A stretch of DNA of 64,000 nt from Methylobacterium terricola (GTDB lineage Bacteria > Pseudomonadota > Alphaproteobacteria > Rhizobiales > Beijerinckiaceae), in assembly GCF_006151805.1 (NCBI RefSeq), contig NZ_VDDA01000004.1:1-64000 (forward strand). Direction: 5' to 3'. The position numbers and the translations under genes were made by a program. The first letter of the stretch is position 1, and every line of letters starts with the position of its first letter. Below, piece by piece: positions 16,710-24,862 of this stretch. The notes beneath the pieces are model-generated. The model was not told the DNA's origin. It searched no databases and saw only the letters and a program-made list of their open reading frames with translations.

Positions 16710-17762
16710 TTACTGGGCCGCGACCGCGCGCGCGTAGAAGCGCGGCTCGAACAGCCCGTCGAGGGGCACCTCGCGCTCGAGCGCCCCGATCTTGACCTGG
16801 AATTTCTGCATCGCCGCGGTCGGCTCGACGATCGGGCGGGGATCGGCGGTGAAGCGCGTCGCCGGCGAGGCCAGCGCCCGGCGGATCGTTGCGGTGTCGA
16901 CGAGGCCCTTGCCGAGCGCGCCCTCGATGATCGGCGCGACGCGGTCGGGCTCGCGGCCGATCAGGTCGACCGCCCGCACGATGCCGGTCACGATCGCCTG
17001 GACGGCGTCGGGTTCCTTGTCGAGCAGGGCGCGGGTCACCGCGACGACGGTGCCGGGCTGGTTGGGGAACATCTCGCCGCCGAGCGCCATCAGGCGGATC
17101 GCCGGGTTGCGGCCGGTGACGATCGAGACCGCGGGCTCGCGCAGGGTGCCGCCCTCGACCGCGCCGGCGAGCACCGCCTGCTGGGTCGCGTCGATTCCCA
17201 TCGAGACGATCGTCACGTCCTTCGGATCGACCTTCGCCACCTCCCACAGCCAGTATTGCAGGGTGGTGTTGGGCACCGAGCCGAGGGGCTGGGTCGCGAC
17301 CCGCGCCGGGGTGCCGTTCGCCTCGCGGTAGCGCTTGAACACCTCGGCCGGGACGACGCCCTTCTCGGCGAAGCGGGCGAGCTTGGGGCCGGCGACGAAG
17401 ACGTTCTCCTCGACCGAGGTGGCGGCGACCACCTTCACGTCGATGCCCTTCGAGCGGGCGACGCCGAGCGGCGCCACCCCGGCGACGTAGACGTCGAGGG
17501 TGCCCGAGGCGAGGGCCTGGATCATGTTCGGGCCGGACTCGAAGGTGGTGATGCCGAGGGACAGCCCGGCCTGCTTCAGCCAGCCCTCCTTCTCGGCGAC
17601 GTAGATCGGCGCGGCGGCGAGGATCGGGATCACGCCGACCCGCAGCGGCGCGGCACGCCCCTGAGCCGACGACCCTTGCGCCAGGGAGCGGCCACTGCCC
17701 AGCACGGTGCTGGCCGCCAGGGCCGGGGCTGCCCCGAGGATGCTGCGTCGCGTGATGGTCAT
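16710..17762 (-). CDS. NMT1/SsuA-like ABC transporter substrate-binding protein
   Basis: A 350-residue periplasmic binding protein with a twin-arginine-like leader (TRRSILGAAPALAASTVLGS) and a mature domain opening LRVGVIPILAAAPIYVAEKEGWLKQAGL, typical of the SsuA/TauA/NMT1 family. Residues GTLDVYVAGVAPLGVARSKGIDVKVVAATS form the usual ligand-binding segment. It is the first gene of the operon, with divergent urea/amide-type transporter genes 295 bp away. Ligands in this family range from sulfonates and nitrate to pyrimidine precursors, and none can be assigned. Confidence 0.88.
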   Translation of the reverse strand: MTITRRSILGAAPALAASTVLGSGRSLAQGSSAQGRAAPLRVGVIPILAAAPIYVAEKEGWLKQAGLSLGITTFESGPNMIQALASGTLDVYVAGVAPLGVARSKGIDVKVVAATSVEENVFVAGPKLARFAEKGVVPAEVFKRYREANGTPARVATQPLGSVPNTTLQYWLWEVAKVDPKDVTIVSMGIDATQQAVLAGAVEGGTLREPAVSIVTGRNPAIRLMALGGEMFPNQPGTVVAVTRALLDKEPDAVQAIVTGIVRAVDLIGREPDRVAPIIEGALGKGLVDTATIRRALASPATRFTADPRPIVEPTAAMQKFQVKIGALEREVPLDGLFEPRFYARAVAAQ

Positions 17763-17876
17763 GGCCGGCCGCCTGTGGGGAGGAATGGCGTCCGCTTAGG
17801 GCATCCTCCTGCGGCCGTGCAAGAACGACGCGGATATAAGACGATCGATCTCTGGGTAAGCTGTGTGGGAGCAGAA

Positions 17877-17906
17877 TCTTCTCTCTGTGGCGCAAGGAAG
17901 AGAAGA
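17877..17906. promoter_or_regulatory. Inverted repeat in divergent ABC promoter region
   Basis: An 8-bp perfect inverted repeat TCTTCTCT (17877-17884) and AGAGAAGA (17899-17906) with a 14-bp spacer lies between two divergent ABC operons (gap 17763-18057). The spacing fits a dimeric regulator site, but no regulator gene is adjacent and chance cannot be excluded. Confidence 0.3.
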
Positions 17907-18057
17907 ATGTCCGGCCGGCTCCGCGCGACTGCCGGCGTCCCGCCCTGGCACGGCCAGTCCAATTTTTTGGTCAGCACAGGCAAGCACCGGCGGTCCCGCC
18001 TCTCCTAACCTCAGGTCGTCGGCATCGCCCATCGTGCTGCAAGGAGCCCGGACCCGG

Positions 18058-19299
18058 ATGGCCTTCTCTCGTCGCGACCTTCTCCGCACGGCCGCCGCCG
18101 TCCCGCTCTCGACCCTGGCGATGCCGGCCCTGCTGCGCTCGGCCCGGGCCGAGACGCCGATCCTGGTCGGCTCGCTGCACGACCAGTCCGGGCCGATCGC
18201 CGCCTCCGGCACGCCGATGGTCGAGAGCCTGAAGCTCGGCATCGAGGAGGTGAACGCCGCCGGCGGCCTCCTCGGCCGGCCGCTGCAACTGGTGCATTAC
18301 GACACCCAGTCGAACATCCAGATGTACTCGCAATACGCCCAGCAGCTCGCCGTGCGCGACAAGGTGGCGGTGGTCCATGGCGGCATCACCTCGGCCTCGC
18401 GCGAGGCGATCCGCCCGACCTTCAACCGCTTCAAGGTGCTGTACTTCTACAACGTGCTGTACGAGGGCGGGGTCTGCGACCGCAACACCTTCTGCACCGG
18501 CACCACCCCGGCCCAGACGGTCGAGAAGCTTGTGCCCTACGCGATGACGAAGGGGCCGAAGCCCGCCAAGAAGGTCTACGTGATCGCCGCCGATTACAAT
18601 TACGGCCAGATCACCGCCAAGTGGATGCAGAAATACGTCAAGGACAACGGCGGGGAGACGGTCGCGGTCGATTTCTTCCCGCTCGACGTGACGAATTTCG
18701 GGCCGACGATCTCGAAGATCCAGTCGATGAAGCCCGACCTGCTGCTCTCGGCGCTGGTCGGCGGCAACCACACGGCGTTCTACCGGCAATGGACCTCGGC
18801 CGGGATGAAGGACCAGATCCCGATCGCCTCGACCACCTTCGGCCTCGTCAACGAGCCCAGCACCCTCAACGCCGCCGAGAGCGACGGCATCCTCGGCGCC
18901 TACGGCTATTTCGAGGAGCTGACGACCCCGGCGAGCACCGCCTACGTCGCCAAGCTGAAGAAGCAATCGCCCGGCATCCCCTATATCAGCGAATTGGCGG
19001 CCGCGACCTACGAGGGCTTCTACCTCTGGGTCGAGGGAGTGAAGAAGGCGAAGTCCATCGACCGCATGGCGGTGACCGAGGCTTTGGAGACCGGCCTCTC
19101 CTTCGACGGGCCGACCGGCAAGGTCACGGTCGACCACGCCACCCACCACGTCACCCGCAACGCCTACCTGGCGGTGGTCAAGGACCGGAAGTGGGACGTG
19201 CGCGAGACCTATCCGGACGCCAAGCCCCAGGACACCGCGGCGGTGTGCAACCTGATCAAGAACCCGCGCGAGAACAAGCAGTACGAGATCTCGATCTGA
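18058..19299 (+). CDS. Urea/short-chain-amide-type ABC substrate-binding protein
   Basis: A 413-residue periplasmic binding protein of the branched-chain amino-acid/amide family (Peripla_BP_5/6), similar in layout to UrtA and FmdD. A twin-arginine-like leader (SRRDLLRTAAAVPLSTLAMPA) precedes the domain opening ILVGSLHDQSGPIAASG. Later features are the HYDTQSN and NYNYGQITAKWMQKYV-type segments and a conserved tail with VCNLIKNPRENKQYEI, typical of this branch. The ATG at 18058 has AAGGAG 11 nt upstream. It heads a five-gene import operon followed by an amidase, which supports amides or urea as ligand. Confidence 0.88.
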   Translation: MAFSRRDLLRTAAAVPLSTLAMPALLRSARAETPILVGSLHDQSGPIAASGTPMVESLKLGIEEVNAAGGLLGRPLQLVHYDTQSNIQMYSQYAQQLAVRDKVAVVHGGITSASREAIRPTFNRFKVLYFYNVLYEGGVCDRNTFCTGTTPAQTVEKLVPYAMTKGPKPAKKVYVIAADYNYGQITAKWMQKYVKDNGGETVAVDFFPLDVTNFGPTISKIQSMKPDLLLSALVGGNHTAFYRQWTSAGMKDQIPIASTTFGLVNEPSTLNAAESDGILGAYGYFEELTTPASTAYVAKLKKQSPGIPYISELAAATYEGFYLWVEGVKKAKSIDRMAVTEALETGLSFDGPTGKVTVDHATHHVTRNAYLAVVKDRKWDVRETYPDAKPQDTAAVCNLIKNPRENKQYEISI

Positions 19300-19333
19300 G
19301 GACCGGATCGGTGAACTGATGCGATCATCCCCT

Positions 19334-19379
19334 CCATCGTCATTCCGGGCTCCGCTTCGCGGCCCAGGGGTGACGATGG
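19334..19379. repeat. Palindromic repeat family B, copy 1
   Basis: Arms CCATCGTCA (19334-19342) and TGACGATGG (19371-19379) enclose a core with TCCGCTTCGCGGCCC. The core is shared with copies at 44072-44118 and 52277-52320, while the arms differ in sequence but stay complementary. It lies between the binding-protein gene and the first permease gene of the same operon. Confidence 0.8.
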
Positions 19380-19447
19380 CGGGCGGCAGGATCGTGGCTC
19401 TCTCCGATTCTCGCGAGCAAAACCCCCTCCCCCGCCCGGATGACGCC

Positions 19448-20314
19448 ATGGACCTGTCGCTCATCATCGCGCTCGACGTCGTGAACGGGGCCGCCTCCCT
19501 GTTCCTGCTCTGCCTCGGCCTCGCGATCATCTTCGGGATGATGAAGATCATCAACCTGGCGCATGGCGAGTTCGTGATGCTGGGGGCCTACGCGACGGTG
19601 ATCTCGGCCAATGCCGGGCTCAACATCTGGATCGCCATGCTGGTCGTGGCGCCGCTCTTCGTCGGCCTCGTCGGGCTCGTCATCGAGCGCTGCCTGATCC
19701 GGTTCCTGTATGGGCGCCTCGTCGATTCGATGCTGGCGACCTGGGGACTGAGCCTGTGCCTGATCGGCCTCGTGACGACCATCTTCGGCAACACCATCAA
19801 CGGCGTGCCGACGCCGCTCGGCGGCTTCCAGGTCGGGGCCTACCGGTCGAGCTGGTACACGATCTTCCTCCTCGCCATGGCGTTGCTGGTGATGGCGCTG
19901 GTCTACGGCGTGCTCCGGTTCACCCGCTTCGGCCTCGTCGCCCGGGCGGTGATGCTGAATCCGGGCATGGCCGCGACCCTCGGGGTCAACCCGGCGAAGA
20001 TCTACATGGCGACCTTCGGCATCGGCGCGGCGGTCACGGGGCTTGCCGGCGGGCTCCTGGCGCCGGTCTCCGGCATCACGCCGGTCATGGGCACGGCCTT
20101 CGTCGCCAAGTGCTTCATCACAGTGGTGGGCGGCGGCGCGGCGATCATCTCGGGCACGCTCTCGGCCGCCGGCCTGTTCGGCTTCGTCAACCAGCTCGGC
20201 GCCTTCCTCACCACCCCGGTCTACGGCGAGGTGATCCTGTTCCTCACCGCGATCCTGCTGATCCGCCTGCTGCCGCAGGGCATCTCCGGCCGCTTCTTCA
20301 AGGGGACGCTCTGA
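19448..20314 (+). CDS. Urea/amide-type ABC permease (LivH/UrtB-like)
   Basis: A 288-residue inner-membrane permease of the branched-chain amino-acid class. Family landmarks are FGMMKIINLAHGEFVMLGAY (about 28-47) and the coupling loop LNPGMAATLGVNPAKIYMATFGIGAAVTGLAGGL. The ATG at 19448 is chosen because MDLSLIIALDVVNGA starts the first helix; the open frame upstream crosses a palindromic repeat. It pairs with the LivM-like product encoded 1 bp downstream. Confidence 0.9.
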   Translation: MDLSLIIALDVVNGAASLFLLCLGLAIIFGMMKIINLAHGEFVMLGAYATVISANAGLNIWIAMLVVAPLFVGLVGLVIERCLIRFLYGRLVDSMLATWGLSLCLIGLVTTIFGNTINGVPTPLGGFQVGAYRSSWYTIFLLAMALLVMALVYGVLRFTRFGLVARAVMLNPGMAATLGVNPAKIYMATFGIGAAVTGLAGGLLAPVSGITPVMGTAFVAKCFITVVGGGAAIISGTLSAAGLFGFVNQLGAFLTTPVYGEVILFLTAILLIRLLPQGISGRFFKGTL

Positions 20315-20315
20315 C

Positions 20316-21362
20316 ATGCCCGCCTCCCTCACGCTCGGGCTCCAGGCCCTCGCGATCCTGGCCGCCGTCGCCCTGGTCGCGGTGCTGCCGACCTACCTCG
20401 AACTCTTCACCCTGATGCAGCTGACGCTGTTCGCCGCCATGGCCGTGCTGGCGCTCAGCCTCGGCTTCATCTGGGGCTTCGGCGGCATCCTGTCCTTCGG
20501 CCAGACCGCGTTCTTCGGTCTCGGCGGCTACACCTACGCCATCGCGGCGATCAATTTCGGCGATTCCACCAACGCGATCCTGCTGGCGATCCTGTTCCCG
20601 GCCCTGTTCGCGGCGGCCCTCGGCTACTTCGTGTTCTACGGCCGGATCAGCGAGGTCTATCTCGGGGTCATCACCCTGACCGTCACGCTGATCCTGTTTA
20701 ACGTCGTCAACTCGACGGCGGGCGACGCCTACACGATCGGCCAGGCGCGGCTCGGCGGCTTCAACGGCATCCCCTCGGTGCCGACCTTCAACCTCCCCTA
20801 CACGCCGGACGCGGTGCTGAGCCCGGAAGCCGGGTGGTGGGTCACCGGCTTCGCGCTGATCGCCGTCTACCTGCTGATGCGGCTGCTGCTCGCGAGCCCC
20901 TTCGGCCGCATCGCCGTGGCGGTGCGCGAGAACGAGACCCGGGCGGCCTTGCTCGGCTACGATCCGCGCCTGATCAAGCTCGGCGTGTTCATGGTCGGCG
21001 GCGCCGTCGCGGGGCTGGCCGGCGCCCTTTACGTCAATTGGGGCGCCTTCGTCGGCCCGACGATCTTCTCGCTGTCGCTCTCGGCCGAGATCATCATCTG
21101 GATCACCGTCGGGGGCTTAGGCACCCTGATCGGGCCGGTCGTGGGCTGTGTCCTGATCCAGTACCTCAACGCCAAGATCGGCTCGCAGCAGGCCTTCAAT
21201 TCCAACTTGGTGCTCGGCGTCATCCTGGTCGGCTTCGTGCTGCTGCTGCCGAAGGGGATCGTGCCGACGCTCCGGAACGGGCTCGCCGGGCTCGGCCGCA
21301 AGGCCCGGCGCCGGCCGGTGACCGAATCCGCCGCCCGGACCCAGATCGTCGGAGCCGAATGA
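20316..21362 (+). CDS. Urea/amide-type ABC permease (LivM/UrtC-like)
   Basis: A 348-residue inner-membrane permease with about 8-10 hydrophobic segments. Family landmarks are LSFGQTAFFGLGGYTYAIAA and the coupling loop RENETRAALLGYDPRLIKLGVFMVGGAVAGLAGALY. It starts one base after the LivH-like stop and ends one base before the LivG-like ATPase start, so the genes are tightly cotranscribed. Confidence 0.91.
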   Translation: MPASLTLGLQALAILAAVALVAVLPTYLELFTLMQLTLFAAMAVLALSLGFIWGFGGILSFGQTAFFGLGGYTYAIAAINFGDSTNAILLAILFPALFAAALGYFVFYGRISEVYLGVITLTVTLILFNVVNSTAGDAYTIGQARLGGFNGIPSVPTFNLPYTPDAVLSPEAGWWVTGFALIAVYLLMRLLLASPFGRIAVAVRENETRAALLGYDPRLIKLGVFMVGGAVAGLAGALYVNWGAFVGPTIFSLSLSAEIIIWITVGGLGTLIGPVVGCVLIQYLNAKIGSQQAFNSNLVLGVILVGFVLLLPKGIVPTLRNGLAGLGRKARRRPVTESAARTQIVGAE

Positions 21363-21363
21363 G

Positions 21364-22092
21364 ATGGACCCCCTCGTCCCCCTCCTGAAGACCGAGAACC
21401 TGACGATGCGCTTCGGCGGCGTCGTCGCCAACGACGACGTCAGCTTCACCCTCGGCGAGATGGAGCTGCGCTGCCTGATCGGCCCGAACGGCGCCGGCAA
21501 GAGCACCTTCTTCAAGATGCTCACCGGGCAGCTCACCCCCACCTCCGGCACCATCGCGTTCCGCGGCCAGCCGGTGACGGGCCTGCAGAGCCACCAGATC
21601 GCCCGGCTCGGCATCGGCATCAAGACGCAGGTGCCGAACGTGTTCAACGGGGTGTCGGTGCGCGAGAACATCTGGCTCTCGGCCCGCCGCAAGACGACGC
21701 CGAAATTCACCAAGCCGCTGGTGGACGAGATCCTGGAGAAGATCCGGCTGACGCATCTCGCCGGGGCCACCGTCGGGCAGCTCTCGCACGGCCAGCGGCA
21801 ATGGGTCGAGATCGGCACGGTGCTGGCCGGCGACCCCGAGTTGATCCTCCTCGACGAGCCCGCCGCCGGCATGACCGACGAGGAGACCCACCGCACCGCC
21901 GAGATCATCCGCGAGATCAACAAGACCCGGGCGATCGTCGTGGTCGAGCACGACATGGCGTTCATCAAGATGATCGCCCGCAAAGTCACGGTGTTCCACC
22001 AGGGCCGGATCATGATGGAGGACGGGATCGACGCCGTGCTGGCCGACCGGCGGGTGCGCGACGTCTATCTCGGCAAGAAGGTGGCGGCATGA
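21364..22092 (+). CDS. Urea/amide-type ABC ATP-binding protein (LivG/UrtD-like)
   Basis: A 242-residue ATPase. Walker A is GPNGAGKST (40-48), the signature is LSHGQRQWVEIGTVL, Walker B is LILLDEPAAGMTDEE and the switch histidine is in IVVVEHDMAFIKMIA. The LSHGQRQWVEIG form is common in UrtD-type ATPases, which adds to the case for a urea or amide importer. Its stop overlaps the next ATG as ATGA (22089-22092). Confidence 0.92.
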   Translation: MDPLVPLLKTENLTMRFGGVVANDDVSFTLGEMELRCLIGPNGAGKSTFFKMLTGQLTPTSGTIAFRGQPVTGLQSHQIARLGIGIKTQVPNVFNGVSVRENIWLSARRKTTPKFTKPLVDEILEKIRLTHLAGATVGQLSHGQRQWVEIGTVLAGDPELILLDEPAAGMTDEETHRTAEIIREINKTRAIVVVEHDMAFIKMIARKVTVFHQGRIMMEDGIDAVLADRRVRDVYLGKKVAA

Positions 22093-22790
22093 ATGCACTT
22101 CTCGACGTGGAAGGCCTGCGGGCGAGCTACGGCCGCGTGCCGATCCTGATGGGCGTCGACTTCACCCTGGCGCCCGGGGAATATCTCGGCATCCTCGGCC
22201 ATAACGGCATGGGCAAGACCACGCTGATGCGGACCCTGATGGGCCACCTGCCCGCCGATGCCGGCGCGGTGCGCTTCTCCGGCACCGACGTGACGCGGCT
22301 CCCCATCCACCAGCGTGCCCGCCTCGGCCTCGGCCTGGTGCCGCAGGGCCGCGAGATCTTCTCCACCCTCAGCGTGCGCGAGAACCTGCGCATGGGGCTC
22401 GCCAGCGCGCCGAAGGAAGATCCCCGCATCATCGACGACGTGCTCGCCGACTTCCCCCGCCTCGTGCGCCTGCTCGACCGGCGCGGCGGCGCCCTCTCGG
22501 GCGGCGAGCAGCAATTGCTGGCGCTCGCCCGCTGCCTCTGCACCCGGCCGAAGCTCGTCCTCCTCGACGAGCCGACCGAGGGCATCCAGCCCTCGATCAT
22601 CGAGGAGATCATCGAGACGCTGCTGGCGTTGAAGAAGCGCTGGGATTTGTCGATGATCATCGTCGAGCAGAATCTCGACTTCATCACCTCGCTGTCCGAC
22701 CGGGTGCTCGGCATCCAGAAGGGCCGCATCACCGGCGAGGTCTCGCGCGAGGACCTGCTGGCGGGGCGGATCGGGATGGCGGCGGCGTAG
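22089..22790 (+). CDS. Urea/amide-type ABC ATP-binding protein (LivF/UrtE-like)
   Basis: A 233-residue ATPase, the second nucleotide-binding subunit of the importer. Walker A is GHNGMGKTT, the signature is LSGGEQQLLALARCL, Walker B is LVLLDEPTEGIQPSI and the switch region is MIIVEQNLDF, where the usual histidine is glutamine as in most LivF proteins. It is the last gene of the transporter block; a 249-bp gap with an inverted pair of family A repeats separates it from the amidase gene. Confidence 0.92.
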   Translation: MNALLDVEGLRASYGRVPILMGVDFTLAPGEYLGILGHNGMGKTTLMRTLMGHLPADAGAVRFSGTDVTRLPIHQRARLGLGLVPQGREIFSTLSVRENLRMGLASAPKEDPRIIDDVLADFPRLVRLLDRRGGALSGGEQQLLALARCLCTRPKLVLLDEPTEGIQPSIIEEIIETLLALKKRWDLSMIIVEQNLDFITSLSDRVLGIQKGRITGEVSREDLLAGRIGMAAA

Positions 22791-22826
22791 CCGGTCAACA
22801 CGCGCCCTCTGTCACACCCAGCCCTG

Positions 22827-22989
22827 TCCCGGACGATCGCAGCGAAGCGGAAGGAGATCCGGGAACCAGCACGAGACGTCGCGAAGCGTCCATATCTCTG
22901 CGACGTTGCAGATCATGAGCCGCTTCGCGGCACTGTTCCCCCGGATCCCGGATCTCTAGCCGCTGACGCTCCAGTCGTCCGGGAAAGGG
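22827..22989. repeat. Palindromic repeat family A, inverted pair
   Basis: Two family A units point in opposite directions: 22827-22865 and 22946-22989, separated by about 80 bp that itself carries GCGAAGCG and CGCTTCGCG segments able to pair. The architecture is the same as at 30613-30783. It occupies most of the gap between the transporter and amidase genes, where it could form a long cruciform or a strong RNA hairpin. Confidence 0.83.
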
Positions 22990-23039
22990 GAGCTTGAACG
23001 AACGAAACCTCTTCACGCCGAAACGACAGGAGACGCCCC

Positions 23040-24554
23040 ATGGCCATCACCCGCCCGAGTGCCGCCCAGGTCCGCGAGCTCGCCGCTAGCCTGTACATGT
23101 CGATGTCGCCGGAGGAGGCCGCCTCCTATCGCGCGCTGATGGACGGCATGTTCGACGCCTACGACGTCGTCGACGCGCTGCCGGACTACATCCCGGTGGT
23201 GAAGTATCCCCGCATTCCGGGCCACCGCCCGGCGCCGGAGGAGAATCCGCTGGGCGCCTGGTACTGGAAGAGCGAGGTGAAGGGCGCTCCTGACGGCAAG
23301 CTCGCCGGCAAGACCGTGGCGCTCAAGGACAACGTGGCGCTCGCCGGCGTGCCGATGATGAACGGCGCCTCGACACTGGAAGGCTTCGTGCCGGCCTCGG
23401 ACGCCACGATCGTGACCCGCATGCTGGATGCCGGCGCGACGATCCTCGGCAAGGCGGTGTGCGAGCATTTCTGCCTGTCCGGCGGCAGCCACACCTCGGA
23501 TCCGGGGCCGGTCCACAACCCGCACCGGATGGGCTACTCGGCCGGCGGCTCGTCCTCGGGCAGCGGCGCGCTCGTCGCCTCAGGCGAGGTCGATCTGGCG
23601 ATCGGCGGCGACCAGGGCGGGTCGATCCGCATCCCGGCCTCGTATTGCGGGATCGTTGGCATGAAGCCGACCCACGGTCTCGTGCCCTATACCGGCGTGA
23701 TGCCGATCGAGACCACGATCGACCATACCGGCCCGATGACCGCGAGCGTCGCCGACAATGCCCTGCTGCTCGAAGTCCTGGCCGGTGCCGACGGGCTCGA
23801 TCCGCGCCAATATGCGCCGCAGGTCGCCCCCTACACCGAGGCGCTGGGGAAGGGCGCGAAGGGATTGAAGATCGGCCTCCTGATGGAGGGCTTCTCCGCC
23901 CCCGGCATGCAGGAGGCGGTGGCCGACAAGGTCCGGGCTGCGGCTGCGCGGTTCGAGGCTCTCGGCGCCACCGTCGAGGAGGTGTCGCTGCCGGCCTACC
24001 GGATCGCGGCCTCGGTCTGGACGCCGATCGGTCTCGAAGGGCTGACCCAGCAGATGATGCTCGGAAACGGCATGGGCTTCAACTGGAAGGGCGCCTACGA
24101 TGTCGGCCTGTTCGACGCCCACTCGGCCTGGCGCGACAAGGCCGACGACCTGTCCGAGACGCTGAAGATCTCGATGCTCGTCGGCCAGTGGGGGCTGACC
24201 CATTATCGCGGCCGCTACTACGCCAAGGCGCAGAACATCGCCCGCAAGCTGAGGGAAGAGTTCGCCAAGACATTCCAGAGCTACGACCTGCTGCTCTGCC
24301 CGACCCTGCCCTGCACCGCCACCAAGCTGCCGGAGAAGGGGGCTCCGCTCGAAGAGGTCATCGTCCGCGCCTTCGAGATGGTCGCCTCGACCTCGCCGAT
24401 GGACGTGACCGGCAACCCGTCGATGTCGATCCCCTGCGGCCTCGTCGACGGCCTGCCGGTCGGCCTGATGCTGACGGCGAAGGACTGGAACGAGAGCGCG
24501 ATCTACCAGGCCGCCGCCGCCTTCGAGGCGGCCGGCGACTGGAAGACGTTCTGA
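23040..24554 (+). CDS. Amidase-signature amidase, Rhodococcus nitrile-pathway type
   Basis: A 504-residue amidase hydrolysing amides to carboxylate and ammonia, cytoplasmic. The Ser-cisSer-Lys triad is visible as K96 (VALKDN), S171 (in GGSSSGSG) and S195 (GGDQGGSIR). These are the positions I recall for the Rhodococcus enantioselective amidase, and the N-terminal alpha-helical extension (residues 1-90) and blocks such as [15 protein letters not shown] and [12 protein letters not shown] also resemble that enzyme. An AGGAG ribosome-binding site precedes the ATG. It lies downstream of the amide-type importer and upstream of a small monooxygenase-fold gene and an oxidoreductase. No nitrile hydratase gene is visible, so free or imported amides are the likely substrates. 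Confidence 0.88.
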   Translation: MAITRPSAAQVRELAASLYMSMSPEEAASYRALMDGMFDAYDVVDALPDYIPVVKYPRIPGHRPAPEENPLGAWYWKSEVKGAPDGKLAGKTVALKDNVALAGVPMMNGASTLEGFVPASDATIVTRMLDAGATILGKAVCEHFCLSGGSHTSDPGPVHNPHRMGYSAGGSSSGSGALVASGEVDLAIGGDQGGSIRIPASYCGIVGMKPTHGLVPYTGVMPIETTIDHTGPMTASVADNALLLEVLAGADGLDPRQYAPQVAPYTEALGKGAKGLKIGLLMEGFSAPGMQEAVADKVRAAAARFEALGATVEEVSLPAYRIAASVWTPIGLEGLTQQMMLGNGMGFNWKGAYDVGLFDAHSAWRDKADDLSETLKISMLVGQWGLTHYRGRYYAKAQNIARKLREEFAKTFQSYDLLLCPTLPCTATKLPEKGAPLEEVIVRAFEMVASTSPMDVTGNPSMSIPCGLVDGLPVGLMLTAKDWNESAIYQAAAAFEAAGDWKTF

Positions 24555-24565
24555 AGGGCCCGGCG

Positions 24566-24862
24566 TTGAAGACGATCAGCGCCATCCTCCGCGCCAGGCC
24601 GGGCGCGGAGGAGACCTTGCGCAAAGCCCTCCTCGACGTGGCGGCTCATGTGGCTGCGAGCGAGCCCGACACGGTCGGGTTCTTCGTCTCGCAGGAGGCG
24701 GGCGATCCGACCCGCTTCACCACCTACGAGCGGTTCACCGATGCGGCGGCGATGGACCGGCACAACGGTTCGGAGGCGGTGGCGCGGTTCTTCCGCATCG
24801 CGCAACCGATCCTCGACGGCGAGGTGATCCTGGTGACCGCCGACGAGATCTCCTGCAAGTGA
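24566..24862 (+). CDS. Small antibiotic-biosynthesis-monooxygenase (ABM)-fold protein
   Basis: A 98-residue protein with a TTG start (KTISAILRARPGAEETLRKA), matching the ferredoxin-like ABM/YgiN fold. The family pattern is visible as FFVSQEAGDPTRFTTYERFTD and the C-terminal HNGSEAVARFFRIAQPILDG. It begins 11 bp after the amidase and its stop overlaps the next start as GTGA. Family members are quinol or polyketide monooxygenases or dimeric stress proteins, and the role here is unknown. The start is inferred because no ATG or GTG exists in this stretch. Confidence 0.75.
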   Translation: MKTISAILRARPGAEETLRKALLDVAAHVAASEPDTVGFFVSQEAGDPTRFTTYERFTDAAAMDRHNGSEAVARFFRIAQPILDGEVILVTADEISCK

